This document shows positions 1 to 61,457 of a stretch of DNA of 64,000 nucleotides, in pieces. Position numbers and translations under genes: made by a program. Positions within the stretch are counted from its first letter, which is position 1. Each line of letters opens with the position of its first letter. The DNA is from Amoebidium appalachense (Eukaryota; Ichthyosporea): contig CAVNZM010000017.1 in NCBI GenBank assembly GCA_963693365.1, positions 744,001-808,000 on the forward strand, written 5' to 3'. The notes under the pieces were generated by a model, which did no database searches, was not told the DNA's origin, and saw only the letters and a program-made list of their open reading frames with translations.

Positions 1-753
1 TCTTCCCCCATTCTTCCAAAATACACACCCACATGCCTAGTAATCCTTTTGCTTTTAGGAGACTCAGGGGATGGATTTTAGTTAAAAATTGGGGGTGCGC
101 AACGGATCGAGATCGACCAAATTCCATGATTGATCCAGTCGATCAATTGATGCCGAACTGTCCGAAAGTTCAATTTGCACTATAAACCCCGCTTAGATCC
201 TGGACGATTGACCGCATAGAGTTTGGGAGAAAATGAAATTTCACCTAGAAAGTGGGGGGTAATTACCTATTGAAATTTTTGTCCGGGGGAGTGGTAGGCC
301 TCGTTTGAGGCACCCATCTTTTGCTTAGCATAAGCAATTATGAAGAGGGTATATTACGACATTACGAGGGGCTGTAATCAAACTTTGTTATGTAATCACC
401 CCCCACTTATTAGTAGGATTCTATTTTCAGGGCAAATTTATGCGGTCATTCTCTCTGGATCTAGCGTTGAAACTAAGACAGCTTGTAATCAAAAGCCCCT
501 AAAGTGACAATTTAAGCCGGCTCACAGACTGAATTTGATCGATTCCGATCGATTGGATCCCCCAATCACAATGCCGGCAAACCATCCCCTAAGTCTCCTT
601 AAGCACAAAATTTCTGCAATCATTTGATACGTTTTTCATAAACTGCAACGAGCATGAACGACAAGAGGCTAAAAAGAAACCATCGGGGTAGGAAGGGGAG
701 GCTTAGGAAATAAGCGGGGAGAACTGGGATGATGGGATGGGAGAAGGGGAGTT
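1..753. other. Unique AT-rich sequence, no gene recognised
   Basis: This stretch has ordinary complexity and no long tracts. I found no open frame with recognisable motifs and no splice-bounded exon that joins the gene starting at 1353. The missing first exon or promoter of that gene could lie here or just outside the window. Confidence 0.5.
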
Positions 754-760
754 GTGTGTG

Positions 761-840
<80 letters not shown>

Positions 841-844
841 GGGG
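754..844. repeat. Compound microsatellite (GT)n-(G)n
   Basis: A GT dinucleotide run passes directly into a G run. On the other strand this is C run then CA run, the order seen throughout the window. Confidence 0.95.
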
Positions 845-1032
845 TTGGGATCAAGGGAGGAAAATTCAATTTGGATGGGATGTATGAACATGGGTTGTTG
901 GTTGCTTGTGTGATTTTGGGTTCCTGTTTGTTTAGCACAGTCGCTTGGTGGATGAATGTATTGTTATGAGAGCGGGTAGGGGTGAATACTCTTTTTCGTG
1001 TGCTAGTTGCATAGTGAGTTTTTGAGGTTTAA

Positions 1033-1183
1033 TTGTTCTTCTTCTTGTCTTTTCTTTTCTTTTCTTTTTCTTTTTCTTTTCTTTTTTATTTTTCTTTGTT
1101 TATTTCCTTGTTTATTTCCTTTTCTTTTTTTCTTTTTTTCTTTCTTTCTTTTTTTTTTTTGTGTGTGTGTGTGTGTGTGTGTG

Positions 1184-1215
<32 letters not shown>
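1033..1215. repeat. T-rich/CTTT tract, then (GT)n, then poly-G
   Basis: A pyrimidine-rich TTTTC tract is followed by a GT run and more than 25 G. The apparent open frames here are translations of the repeats and are not genes. The tract lies 138 bp upstream of the first exon I could support (1353). Confidence 0.9.
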
Positions 1216-1216
<1 letters not shown>

Positions 1217-1352
1217 AGAAGAGGCTGAAGTTAGTAGAGAGACAGGAAAGTACATCGATGCAATCATACCCCCCCCCCCCCCCTTCTTCGCCAAAAAACC
1301 CCCTGTTTTTCCCTTTTCATGCACGTAGAATTTACCGCTTTTTCATTCCCAG

Positions 1353-20165
<18,813 letters not shown>

Positions 20166-20235
20166 GTGGATGAGAAAAAGAGATGTTTTCGTGTTTTTCT
20201 TTGGCTTCTGACTTTGTCGGTATCGTTCTCTCTTG

Positions 20236-20274
<39 letters not shown>

Positions 20275-20430
20275 ACACACACACACACACACAAACACAC
20301 AAACACCGTAAATGCCCCCAGCCTCCCCCACCCCCTACCACGTGCGTGCGCACACACAACACCAGCACCATCACCAACGACAACAACAAACCGCAAGTTG
20401 TCGTTTCCCCTCCACGCCTACTCTGCCCCC

Positions 20431-20475
<45 letters not shown>

Positions 20476-20539
20476 TCTCTCTCCCTCTCTCTCCCTCCCT
20501 CCCTCCCTCCCTCCCTCTCTCTCTCTCTCTCTCCCCCTC

Positions 20540-20578
<39 letters not shown>

Positions 20579-20745
20579 AGCTCGTTCCTAAATGCTTTAT
20601 CCTCTTTGTATTGTTAGGTACGTACTTCCTCTTTTGTGTACCTCTCCACCTAATAATTATCTGGCTTGTTCGATTTCAATATCTATTTTATTTTATTTTT
20701 ATTCAGTATTATCCCTTTGTTGGTTTTTTTATTTATTCATTTTTT

Positions 20746-20783
<38 letters not shown>

Positions 20784-22423
20784 GGAAGAGGAAGGGAGAG
20801 GGAAGGGGGTTGAACAGGAACGAATGTTTAATCTTTTTAGTTAGGTGGGCCATGATTGGCTTATCTGTAAATGTTTTTTGCACTAAGTGCATGCGAAAGC
20901 GAGTTTAACTGGGGACAATCCAGTCCGTCAAGTTGCATAACATTTAGCAGGAAGTTGTTCCCGAAGGGGGGGGGGGGGGGGGGGGGGGGGGGGAGGGGTT
21001 GTGCGAGCACTACTTTACTCAAGCTTTGACTAATATTAGCATTTAAAAGATTTGCCTGCCTAATGTAGCCGATTGAGGGCCTCTGAAAACAAGCCAATAA
21101 AGTGCACGTGCTTGTTTTCGTTCAAATAAAGTCGAAATGATGTTGTGCTTGTGTGACATACACGCACTATATAGTGGCATGCCTATCTGCCGGCTCAGAC
21201 ACAGAAAAAAGAGCAGCCCACCTTCTTCCCCTTCCCCCCCCCCCCCCCCCCCCCCCTCCCCCCAAACCCCCCTTTCAGACTCTCTCTTGCTCTCTTGAAA
21301 TCGTGTGCACACACTGCCACGTTCACACAAACGCATACACGCACCCAGACACCCACAGCTCAGTCCTACGTAATAGTTCCAAACATGTAACCGTGTGTGC
21401 GTGTCATTATGTGGGCGTGGGGGTGTACGTGTAGGGGTGGGTGTGTCTGTGTGTCTGTGTCTGTGTGTACATGTACTGTTATCGTTCGTATGTTTTTAAG
21501 GTACGGTGAGAGGATCGCGTGTCTCCACTCTGACCGTTATGTATGTCTTATACATATCACGGTATACAGGTGGTCTCGGTGATGTGTGGGTGGTTGCGTG
21601 GGTGTATATACACGTCTTGGGGCTGACTAAAAAACGCATAATGTCATCGATATCCACACAGCACGTGCATACACACACTCAGTGTTACATAGTGTCCATC
21701 GTTCAAGGCATGATATTGTGTGTCGGGACTACATGTCTGTGTGTGTTGATTGCGTGCGCGCATCAGTGTGTTATGATAAATGTGTCTGTGTGTACATGTG
21801 TGTGTGGACCCTGAACTACCCCAGCACACTACTAACAAGAACATTTAATCGTGTGGGTGTTGACGATAGCAACCAACTGACCATCTTTGCAAGGCCACAG
21901 TGTTAACGTTGGCAGCGAGAATTATACCTTCCCAAATTCCTCAGGATCACCCAAGCTTTCAACCCTGCTTCAATGTATCATATAATATATTTATTCAAGC
22001 GCTGACCTTCTGATGCGATTGCGTGCCATTCAAAAATGGCCCCATATGTACATGGAATTTCAATATGACGATTCAAACGTACATGCTAGGATAGACATGC
22101 CGGGAGCATAATAGGGAGGGTACGGACTGTAGTAAGTTAGCGTGTGTTATTCACTACTAATGTGCATATATCATGTGCAACGGGTACCAAGGTTGGCCAG
22201 ATAATTGGGTGTTCGTTAAAAAAAAATAATTTTTGTATATCGGCAAGGCTGGCAAGATAACAATGACCCATTATAATACATTTATGTACATTTTGATCTA
22301 CACAATGTCAGAATGTTGGCCAAGGAAACACGATAATTCTTCAATTTATACACAGGCAAGGTTGGAAAAGCCTACCCATTGATAAATCTATTGCCATGTG
22401 TTGCTGAGTAGACCATCTAAGAG

Positions 22424-22467
<44 letters not shown>

Positions 22468-22756
22468 CCCTTCCCCGCCTCCCCCCTCCCCCCCCCCCCC
22501 CCCCCTTCCCCCTCCCCCCGTCTCCCCTTCCCGTTCTCCTCTTACCAGGAATTCTAAACCTTCCTATCACAAGATATGCAACACATTCAAAAGCACAACT
22601 TAATAAAATCTCCATCGATCCAGACTCCATTCATTCCAACCCTGGCCAACAGTGAATACCCACATTTCCTCCCCTTTATTTCCACACATGGGAGTGGTCA
22701 GGGGTATCTCCCTACCTCCCCGACTAAATTTCCGGTACCCTTTCTAAATTCCTCAA
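20166..22756. other. Convergent intergenic region, no gene recognised
   Basis: Holds the 3' flanks of the SIR2-like gene (plus) and the TRAF-like gene (minus). Contents: C runs at 20239-20272, 20430-20475 and 20539-20578 with CT repeats between, a poly-G at 20749-20782, another G run near 20966-20992, GT-rich sequence 21400-21820, AT-richer unique sequence 21900-22390, and a C run at 22424-22465. No exon with conserved motifs was seen. Confidence 0.6.
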
Positions 22757-29690
<6,934 letters not shown>

Positions 29691-30592
29691 GTTTGCCTAC
29701 ACACTGAACCTCTTGTTGGTAGCAGACGATCAAAATAATCGGACGATCGTGGTTTTGAAACCAAGAAAAGGGAGAAGAAAAACACGAAGTCGGTGACCAG
29801 AAGGACAAGAAGTTGAAAACGAATCAATTGAACGGTTGGACGGTTGGATGGACAAGCGATGTTGCCTTCACAAACTAGCCAAGTTGGACAAAAGCACTTT
29901 CGATCACCAAATAAAAGTATCTTTGCGTTCTTTGCGTAACGTACCTATATAGTGTTATAAGCCCCAAATTCAAATGAGCTCATGCTCTCCCCTCTCTCGT
30001 TTTGAAGTGTGGAAGTGACGGGAACCCCACAACTTCCCTTTGCCTTTATATAACCGTTCCCACAAGCCCTCTTGTGATTGGTTCATGCCATTTTTTGATA
30101 AATTGATCCGATTGGCTACAAATGCACCAAGAGCGGGAACAGCGATGACGTAATCGAATGATGTGATATATTCGAACAAAGTTGCTCCTCGAAATTGCAG
30201 CGTAACAGTGACTTTTCCTGTGGATGTATACGTCTGAATTTGTGTTTGTTTTCTACATTTACCCCCCACCAAATCTCGATATATATCATAAATCATGATA
30301 CAACTTTCTTGCAGCAATATGCTACGAAAAAATATTTCAGCTAATCGATGTAATGCTGTATAGAGTTCGATAGTATTTTTTCCCTCCAAATTGACTCTAC
30401 ATATTCGCCAAGGGAGAATCCTACACTAACGAGGTCAGACGCCAAAAAAAAACAAAAGACTTGAAACACCGCCCACTTTTCTCGTCAGCAGCTGTAGTGT
30501 TCCATGCAACAGTTCCCATTTCAAAATTTGAACTGAGAATCTATATACACACACACATATTGGTTACAAGTACAGGAGCTTTTATAGGCAAG
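29691..30592. promoter_or_regulatory. Divergent intergenic region between TRAF-like and UCH genes
   Basis: About 0.9 kb of normal-complexity DNA separates two start codons on opposite strands, so it should hold both promoters. It lacks the C/G runs that fill the introns. No TATA or initiator element can be fixed by eye. Confidence 0.5.
29970..30389 (-). CDS. Hypothetical 139-residue open frame
   Basis: An uninterrupted ATG-to-stop frame of normal composition lies in the divergent intergenic region, upstream of and on the same strand as the TRAF-like gene. It has no recognised domain and a basic C-terminus. It may be a chance frame in 5' sequence, a short intronless gene or a leader. I do not recognise it. 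Confidence 0.25.
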   Translation of the reverse strand: MEGKNTIELYTALHRLAEIFFRSILLQESCIMIYDIYRDLVGGKCRKQTQIQTYTSTGKVTVTLQFRGATLFEYITSFDYVIAVPALGAFVANRINLSKNGMNQSQEGLWERLYKGKGKLWGSRHFHTSKRERGEHELI

Positions 30593-36144
<5,552 letters not shown>

Positions 36145-37174
36145 ACCCCCCCCCCCCCCAATTTGCAAATTTGGGAAATTTGTGCCACGCATTTGGTGAA
36201 TATACATGTATATGCGTGATATATGAATGCGGAGTGATGTAAAATTAAATTTGGTGATCATGGTTAAATACAATCCCGGGCCAAAGTTTCGATTGCCCTT
36301 TTTTTTTTTGTCGTTCTTTTTTTTTTTCTTTTTTTTTCTCCTTCCTTTTTTTGATTTGTTTGTTTGTTTGTTTTTGACTGGGTATAGGGCCGGGTTGATT
36401 ACATCTGAAACCAGTGTACTGGGATGATTATGTATTGATTGGTTTGTGAGCCCTTTATATCATAATACAAGCAATAGATAGTCCAAATCAAGCAGTTTAG
36501 CAGTTTATTAAACAACAGAAGATAAAACTCCCACCTGTGCCGAGGGAAATTGCACCAATTTCAGACCCTTTATCCCCCCCTGGTGGTGGTGGTGGTGGTT
36601 GTGGTGGGGGGGGGTTTTGAATGCGTTAAAAAGTACGAAGTACACAAGAACAAACGGATAACACAATGCAGAATGCAAGAGTATGCATAATAAGCAGAGC
36701 CCATCCTCAGGGGGGGCCCACGTCATCCACAGTACCCGAGTTTCGACCTATTCCCCTCGTTAACGAAACCCAACTCAGATACTGTTTCACTTGAACATGA
36801 GTAGGTCACCCGTCTTGATCAGAGACGAGCAGGGTTGCTTATGCAGGCAAGGGCAGTGGGAAAGGCCGGGGGTTAAAGTTGCAGCAGTAAGCAGAAGCAA
36901 GAAAAATATAGATAGGAACTCAGGAGACGGGGCTTCTAGGAAGCTCCCCCGTCGATTTAGGAACTCAGGAGACGGGGCTTCTAGGAAGCTCCCCCGTCGA
37001 TACGTAAGTCGATACTTCCCTGGCTAACATACTACACCAGCTGAAAAGAATTAAGTCCCGAAGGCCGCAGAATTCGCAATCAGAGGGGAAAATATGAGAT
37101 TTGACCCACGCCGCAGGGTAGTAACACGCTTACTAGGGCGGAACTTTATCGTCTTCGAACGGAAAGCTATGCCC

Positions 37175-37213
<39 letters not shown>

Positions 37214-37939
37214 AAACCATTATATTGCCTGAGATTTGGTCGTATAAGTGGTTGCCTGCACTGTGGTGTACCATACCCGGCCCACCATCCATAAGCTACC
37301 ATGTTCAACGTTTCATGTCATTTTTTCTGGTCCGTCACACACACCTACATGCACATATATGCACGAAGACTTTTCCAACCCTATACGCCTATGGCTTTTA
37401 GGTCCTTCAAGGCTACACCCGAAAAAGCGACACGACCGCACACAATGCATTACTCGGTGTTTTTTTATTTTTATTTAGCTTTATTTGGCCGCTCCCTCCA
37501 GGCAATACCGCAATAAAACCCCATGTGTTGCCTGAAATTTCAGCTGTGATATGTATACAGAAAAACCCGCTATATCCATGGCACATATATTTTACATTTC
37601 GATAGACTTCAACTGCTACATCTACATATATGGTACATCTACCACCGCTATACACAAACAGTACACGTCATATAACAGTATCTACAATCCAAAACCTTTA
37701 AATTTTCGTCTGATTCTCCCCCCCCCCCCCCCCCCCCCCTCTCCCCCCACATCACTCCCTCCCCCCTTCCCCTCCCTCCCCCTTCTTCCTCCTCCTTTTC
37801 TTCTCCTCCAACCAACCGATAACTACACGTGTACAAACACGCATCCACATATATCAGCACCTCTACCATCAACACCCACCTACCAGCCCTACCACCACCA
37901 TGCCCACCAATCACCAACCAGCATGCTAATTGTCATTAA
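36145..37939. other. Convergent intergenic region between UCH and GH20 genes
   Basis: Contains a C run in the UCH 3' flank (36147-36159), T-rich sequence near 36300-36375, the longest SINE-like family A copy (36610-37053), a G run at 37178-37211, and low-complexity C/CT sequence at 37718-37800. No gene recognised. Confidence 0.6.
36606..37053 (-). mobile_element. SINE-like repeat, family A, longest copy
   Basis: On the minus strand it starts near TCGGGACTTAATTCTTTTC and ends GACGCATTCAAAAC plus poly-C. It is over 95% identical by eye to 53474-53891. It carries an internal 45-bp tandem duplication (36916-37004; core GAGACGGGGCTTCTAGGAAG) that the 53-kb copy has only once. No coding frame of its own; the short frame conserved in both copies reflects recent copying. 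Confidence 0.85.
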
Positions 37940-57141
<19,202 letters not shown>

Positions 57142-57304
57142 GGTGTAGCGTGCACAGCCACGGCCACGCACGAAAAAAACCTTGAAGCACACACGCACGG
57201 ACACGACACACAGACACACACAAACGCGCACTCCCGCGCACACGTCGCTCGAGGGGAAACCTTTTGTTTGGTCCAGCCTGAGTTCGAGTCCGGCTCGTGC
57301 CTCC

Positions 57305-57344
<40 letters not shown>

Positions 57345-57415
57345 CCCTTCCTTTTTGAAAAAAAAATTTTAGCATGAGGTGAATACCCCCAACCCGAATC
57401 ATCAAGCTGGGCCCT

Positions 57416-57477
<62 letters not shown>

Positions 57478-57489
57478 TTTATATACCCC

Positions 57490-57527
<38 letters not shown>

Positions 57528-57933
57528 AGGGCCGAAAATTCGCGCTTTTATTACATATTTTGTATTTTCCTACAGGCTGGATGGTATTCTCCAGAAATGT
57601 TCCTATAAAGCGTCCATCCCCTACCACCTACTGAGGCGGTGTCTCCCTTTTTTTTTTTTTTTTTTTTTTTTTAATTAAAAGCCGGCTGAGTAGATGTTAA
57701 ACGTCGCTCGTGCGGGTGCTACCCTCAATTCCCAAGCTCCTAGGGTGTGACGTAATATTTGGCACGATATTTATTTGGCACGAGCCTGCAAAACGGTGAA
57801 AATGGGGCAGGAATAGGATGTCGCCCGGGGCTTGGGGAATCAATGGGGATACCCCTGGATGTGCTCCGCTGGCGTGCTGGTGCCCAATAAATTCGTGCCA
57901 CATTTTACGTCACCAGGTTCGTGCCAAATTATT
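57142..57933. other. 5' flank of GH20 gene, no gene recognised
   Basis: T run 57310-57342, C runs at 57419-57446 and 57490-57527 with a CA run between, and a T run at 57650-57672. A splice-like plus-strand segment (acceptor TCCTACAG/GCTGG at about 57583) codes LDGILQKCSYKASIPYHLL before running into poly-T; too little to call. Confidence 0.45.
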
Positions 57934-58066
57934 TTCACATCACTCACTCGTGCTTGCCTCATGCCCCCCGTGTCCGTGGAGTGCAGGCCGTCGTGCCTGC
58001 ACCCAAGGGGCTGGCCGAGGCGGGGGCCGCCAGGGGGGGTCCATGCCATGAGCCCCCCCCGCACCA
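57934..58066. repeat. Direct repeat, copy 1 (133 bp)
   Basis: Matches 58457-58588 almost perfectly, from TTCACATCACTCACTCG to GCCCCCCCCGCACCA, differing by one G in a G run. GC-rich, unlike the introns to the left. Confidence 0.95.
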
Positions 58067-58456
58067 GCCGGGGCTGGGCCCCGCCTCGACATGCTTTATT
58101 GCCGCTGCAATCGGGCTGTGAGCCAGTCACAGTCGCATACGTACACCGTCATGTATACAGACTGAGAGGTGGGTGGGTGGGAGCCGCCGTGTGCTAGCCA
58201 CCGAAAACGCAATCGTGCTAACAAAAACCGTACGTGCAGCACACGGCGAAAACGAAGGTGGCCTGCATCTGCAGTGTGCTGCGCCGGAAATACCGGCGCT
58301 GGTGGCGCCTGACGTCAGGCGCTGCGCCAGACCGATGTCAGCCGCCGCTGCGGCTGCGCCTGGCGCCGCGGCCCGTGACGTCATGGGCCGCCCGGCTGCC
58401 TGCGCCCGAAGTGATCCGTGAAACATCTTTCATCTGCTGCGCATATGAAACGTACA

Positions 58457-58588
58457 TTCACATCACTCACTCGTGCTTGCCTCATGCCCCCCGTGTCCGT
58501 GGAGTGCAGGCCGTCGTGCCTGCACCCAAGGGGCTGGCCGAGGCGGGGGCCGCCAGGGGGGTCCATGCCATGAGCCCCCCCCGCACCA
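58457..58588. repeat. Direct repeat, copy 2 (132 bp)
   Basis: Second copy, 390 bp downstream of the first and directly 3' (minus strand) of the tyrosine recombinase box II fragment. It may be the long direct repeat or split repeat of a recombinase element. Confidence 0.95.
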
Positions 58589-58639
58589 CAAGGCCCCCCT
58601 ACTGCGATGTCTCCGCCCCAAGGTCCCGTGGCGAGGCCC

Positions 58640-58860
58640 TGGTGTGACCAGACGGTGGCAATGGAGGCTTGCACGTCGCGGTGGGGCAGCCGGATGTAGA
58701 CCATGAATGCGTCTGATGCCCAGCGGCCAAGGGCTTTGATGGTGGCGTCAGGTAGGCCCGCTCTCTCAGCTGCAATGGCCCCCCCTATGCGCAGGCTGTG
58801 GCCGGCGTACTATGATGGTTGTGATGTGACGCCAGTAAAGGCGTGCTGGCTTTTACCCCA
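58640..58860 (-). pseudogene. Tyrosine recombinase C-terminal (box II) fragment
   Basis: The minus strand reads WGKSQHAFTGVTSQPS, stop, YAGHSLRIGGAIAAERAGL, then IKALGRWASDAFMVYI. HSLRIGGA and LGRWASDA..YI carry the H-x2-R, H/W and tyrosine nucleophile positions of tyrosine recombinases, close to those of DIRS/Ngaro-type retrotransposons or Cryptons. The TAG at 58810-58812 interrupts the frame and no upstream recombinase half lies on this strand, so it is a broken copy. Confidence 0.65.
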
Positions 58861-58885
58861 GCGAGAAGAGGATGAGAAAAAAGAT

Positions 58886-58957
58886 GATCCCGACGGGATT
58901 TGAACCCGCGACCCCTCTATCTCCGGTCGAGAGCTCTACCAACTGAGCTACGAGATC
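58886..58957 (-). tRNA. tRNA-like gene, anticodon uncertain (GGA by position)
   Basis: 72 nt with a good acceptor (GATCTCG/CGGGATC, one G-U), D arm GCTC-AGTTGGTA-GAGC, T arm GCGGG-TTCAAAT-CCCGT, and a T6 terminator just 3'. The anticodon arm is abnormal. Stem CTCGA/TAGAG has a G-A mismatch and the loop CCGGAGA lacks U33; an alternative hairpin TCTC-GACCG-GAGA also forms. Anticodon GGA (Ser) would need a long variable arm, which is absent. It may be a tRNA pseudogene or a tRNA with a rearranged anticodon arm. Confidence 0.6.
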
Positions 58958-58980
58958 GGTTAAGATCTCGCAGGCCACCA

Positions 58981-59262
58981 GCCGATCATGATCTGATTCA
59001 TGCGATCGGACTGGATAACGATACCATCTTCCAACAGCTCCGTCAGATCTTCGATCTCGTTGTTCCCGATCCAGATGCCGGCCGGTGGCAGTTCCCTGTC
59101 GTCGTCTCGTTTCTCTTCAACCTGCGTGTCTCCACCTCCGTTGCCTTGACCCCTTCATGTTTTGAATGGGGCAGTGATGGTTCCTTGTCCATCAAGTTGC
59201 CCTTCCGCAAGCAAGGCGCTGCCAAGCCCAAGCTGGTTGTTGGTCCCTGCCTCCTTGTGGTA
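58981..59262 (+). pseudogene. Tyrosine recombinase box I fragment
   Basis: The plus frame reads RWQFPVVVSFLFNLRVSTSV, then ALTPSCFEWGSDGSLSIKLP and FRKQGAAKPKL. This follows the box I pattern (hydrophobic helix, catalytic Arg, then beta strands and a Lys/Arg turn). It is on the opposite strand to the box II fragment at 58640-58860 and ends in a stop without box II. Confidence 0.5.
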
Positions 59263-59710
59263 TATAATACCGGATATCTAGTATGGATGTACACAGGTTG
59301 AGATATACGCGCGTGTGTACATGTATATATACCAGTGTTTGATCTTAGGTAGGCCAGTATGCATGTCCCCCCCAGTCTTGTGCACATGAGCATGGATTTA
59401 GACATATGTGCACGTGCAGCTTGCAGGATTATTCATGGGAAAACAGATATAATAGTCACATGGGACCGACACGTAGTAGAGGAACCATAAGCGTTTATGT
59501 CATAGTTTTATCATGGGAAAATATGCAAGTAGCCGTGAGGTATGACTGTGGAATGCATCGCTAGTCAAGTACTGTCACCCGATTGGCTCACTTAGTTTAT
59601 TGGAACCGTGATGCCATGGGACAGAACCGTGAACCGTATGTGATTGGCTCTCGTAGCCAAAAGGACATACCGATGCTCATGTCTGAGCCGCTGTGCGTGC
59701 TCCGATATAA

Positions 59711-59817
59711 GGGCCTGTTTGGCAACCCGGGTTTAGGGTCCTAAATCCGGATTACGGGCGATTTTGGGTTTAGCGCTAAATCCAAATCTCAAAATCCAGC
59801 CGTGCCAAACAGACGGC
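59711..59817. mobile_element. PIF/Harbinger-like MITE
   Basis: Begins GGGCCTGTTTGGCAACCC directly after TAA, and near 59799-59817 has the inverted partner CCGTGCCAAACAGACGGCC. GG(G)CCTGTTTGG ends and TWA target sites are typical of PIF/Harbinger elements. The interior is rich in GGTTTAG/CTAAATCC palindromes. A second hairpin, TAATCCACCT-CGGG-AGGTGGATTA, follows at about 59890-59914. Confidence 0.5.
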
Positions 59818-60276
59818 CAGATCCGGTCACGTAAATCTGGGTTTCAAACCCCTCGGACATGGCCGTAATCTGGATTCCACTAATCCACCTCGGGAGGTGG
59901 ATTAGCGCGAAATCCTTTCAGGTCCTGAATGTCCGACCCAATGAATGTTCATTTTATGGAACTATATATGGTGTCCTTTTGCACCAATCGTCGATAGTTT
60001 GAAGTGGCCAAAAAAGGATTGTTGAAAGGGCGCCAATTTCTTTCTTTTTTTTGTTATGGTGTGGGCGGGGGGATAGTGCAAGAAACATCTTTTACGTGTA
60101 GAAGTGAGTATGATGTAGTGATCACCGTTTGAAATCATTGTTTTAGTGTTCGGCCTCGCCGCCTGGTGCAGCATTAGTAGGAATACAAAAGTACTCAGAA
60201 TGACCTTTGCAACATCATGTGCAGAAAGGTGTGTGTGTGTGCAGTTGTTTTCTTTTCTTTTACCTACTATCTTTCT

Positions 60277-60315
<39 letters not shown>

Positions 60316-60365
60316 GGGGACGGGACGGACACATGTCACTGCACGATTCAGTGCTCATTTACTAT

Positions 60366-61029
60366 TCACCAGGCACCCTGTGCCCTGCTCGTGTAGTCAA
60401 CCCACATAGCTGCAGCAATTTGATCTCTTCTGGCATCTGCCTCTGCCTCGTCTTCTTGTTGGTTTTGGTTGCCCCTGCCTAACACAGAGTTAAAAAACAT
60501 CAAGGCCTTTACATCAAGCATACAGTCTTATAAATCATCCCCCTACCCACCCCCTCCTTTCCCCTGGTTCCCCACACACACCAACAACGCTGCCGCCGCT
60601 CAGAGGCACACTCCATCCCAACTCGAGCAATATCAGTCACACCACAAAAACCACATCAAAAAAACGTGCAGACGCACACTCCAACCCATCTTGACCCGTT
60701 GCCCACCACAAAACCAGAGAACAAAATAAAAACAAAAATAACTGAAAAACTGGTAGAGGAAGAGAAACAAAACCAAATGCAACCAAAGACTTACCACGTG
60801 TAGGCAAGTTGTGCTGCTCTTCGTCTGAGTAGTGGCTATGCTCCTCCGCGTTGTGCTTTTTTATAAAGTTCATAAGTAGAAAGCACACAAGAATGATCTT
60901 CGAGAGCATCTTAGGACAGTAGTTGGTGGCTTTCTGGAGTATCTGAAAGCGGTTTTTCAGCATACCATAGAACCGCTCAATGACCACCCGCGCCTTGGCA
61001 TGCCTCAGGTTGAATAACTCCTTCGCATT
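60366..61029 (-). CDS. PIF/Harbinger (HARBI1-like) transposase, C-terminal exons
   Basis: Two phase-matched exons. 61029-60795 reads NAKELFNLRHAKARVVIERF then YGMLKNRFQIL, the motif around the third acidic residue (E of IER) of the DDE nuclease. 60478-60366 ends in RDQIAAAMWVDY plus a short tail and TGA at 60366-60368, the usual C-terminal helix of these transposases. The exon splits after codon phase 1 with GTAAG/TTAG sites. Earlier exons holding the first two Asp residues were not found upstream, so the gene is 5' truncated or its other exons are unrecognised. Confidence 0.8.
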
Positions 61030-61202
61030 CTGAGGACTAGAACACGACACATGAATAGACAACACCAGACACTTCAACATCAATATGACAGTGTGTGTGT
61101 GCGCGTGGCTGTTTGTGTGTGTGCATGTTCGTTTAGTGTGTGCACGCGGGCATGACCCGTGCGGGCACACGCGGACGCATGTGTGTGTGCGTATTTGTAC
61201 AC

Positions 61203-61358
61203 GTGAGTCTGTGTAGGTGTTTGTGCATGCGCGCACGGCCTTCAGGTTGGATGTGTAAACTATCTATCTCTCTTTTTCTCGTGAGTCTGTGTAGGTGTTT
61301 GTGCATGCGCGCACGGCCTTCAGGTTGGATGTGTAAACTATCTATCTCTCTTTTTCTC
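61203..61358. repeat. Perfect tandem duplication, 78 bp x 2
   Basis: GTGAGTCTGTGTAGGTGTTT... through CTATCTATCTCTCTTTTTCT is repeated once without gap. Confidence 0.95.
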
Positions 61359-61381
61359 TCCCTATCCACTCTCTCTGTGCA

Positions 61382-61386
<5 letters not shown>

Positions 61387-61456
<70 letters not shown>
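61387..61456. repeat. (GT)n microsatellite
   Basis: About 34 GT units. Confidence 0.97.

Positions 61457-61457
<1 letters not shown>

Noticed and set aside
36791-37027. Conserved short frame (starts MNMSRSPVLIRDEQ), also at 53664
   Set aside because: Both copies are in recent SINE-like repeats; the frame is in the antisense direction of the repeat and contains its 45-bp duplication.
57820-58650. Overlapping GC-rich frames on both strands at 57.8-58.6 kb
   Set aside because: They fall in the duplicated 133-bp GC-rich repeat and have no family resemblance apart from the recombinase segment.
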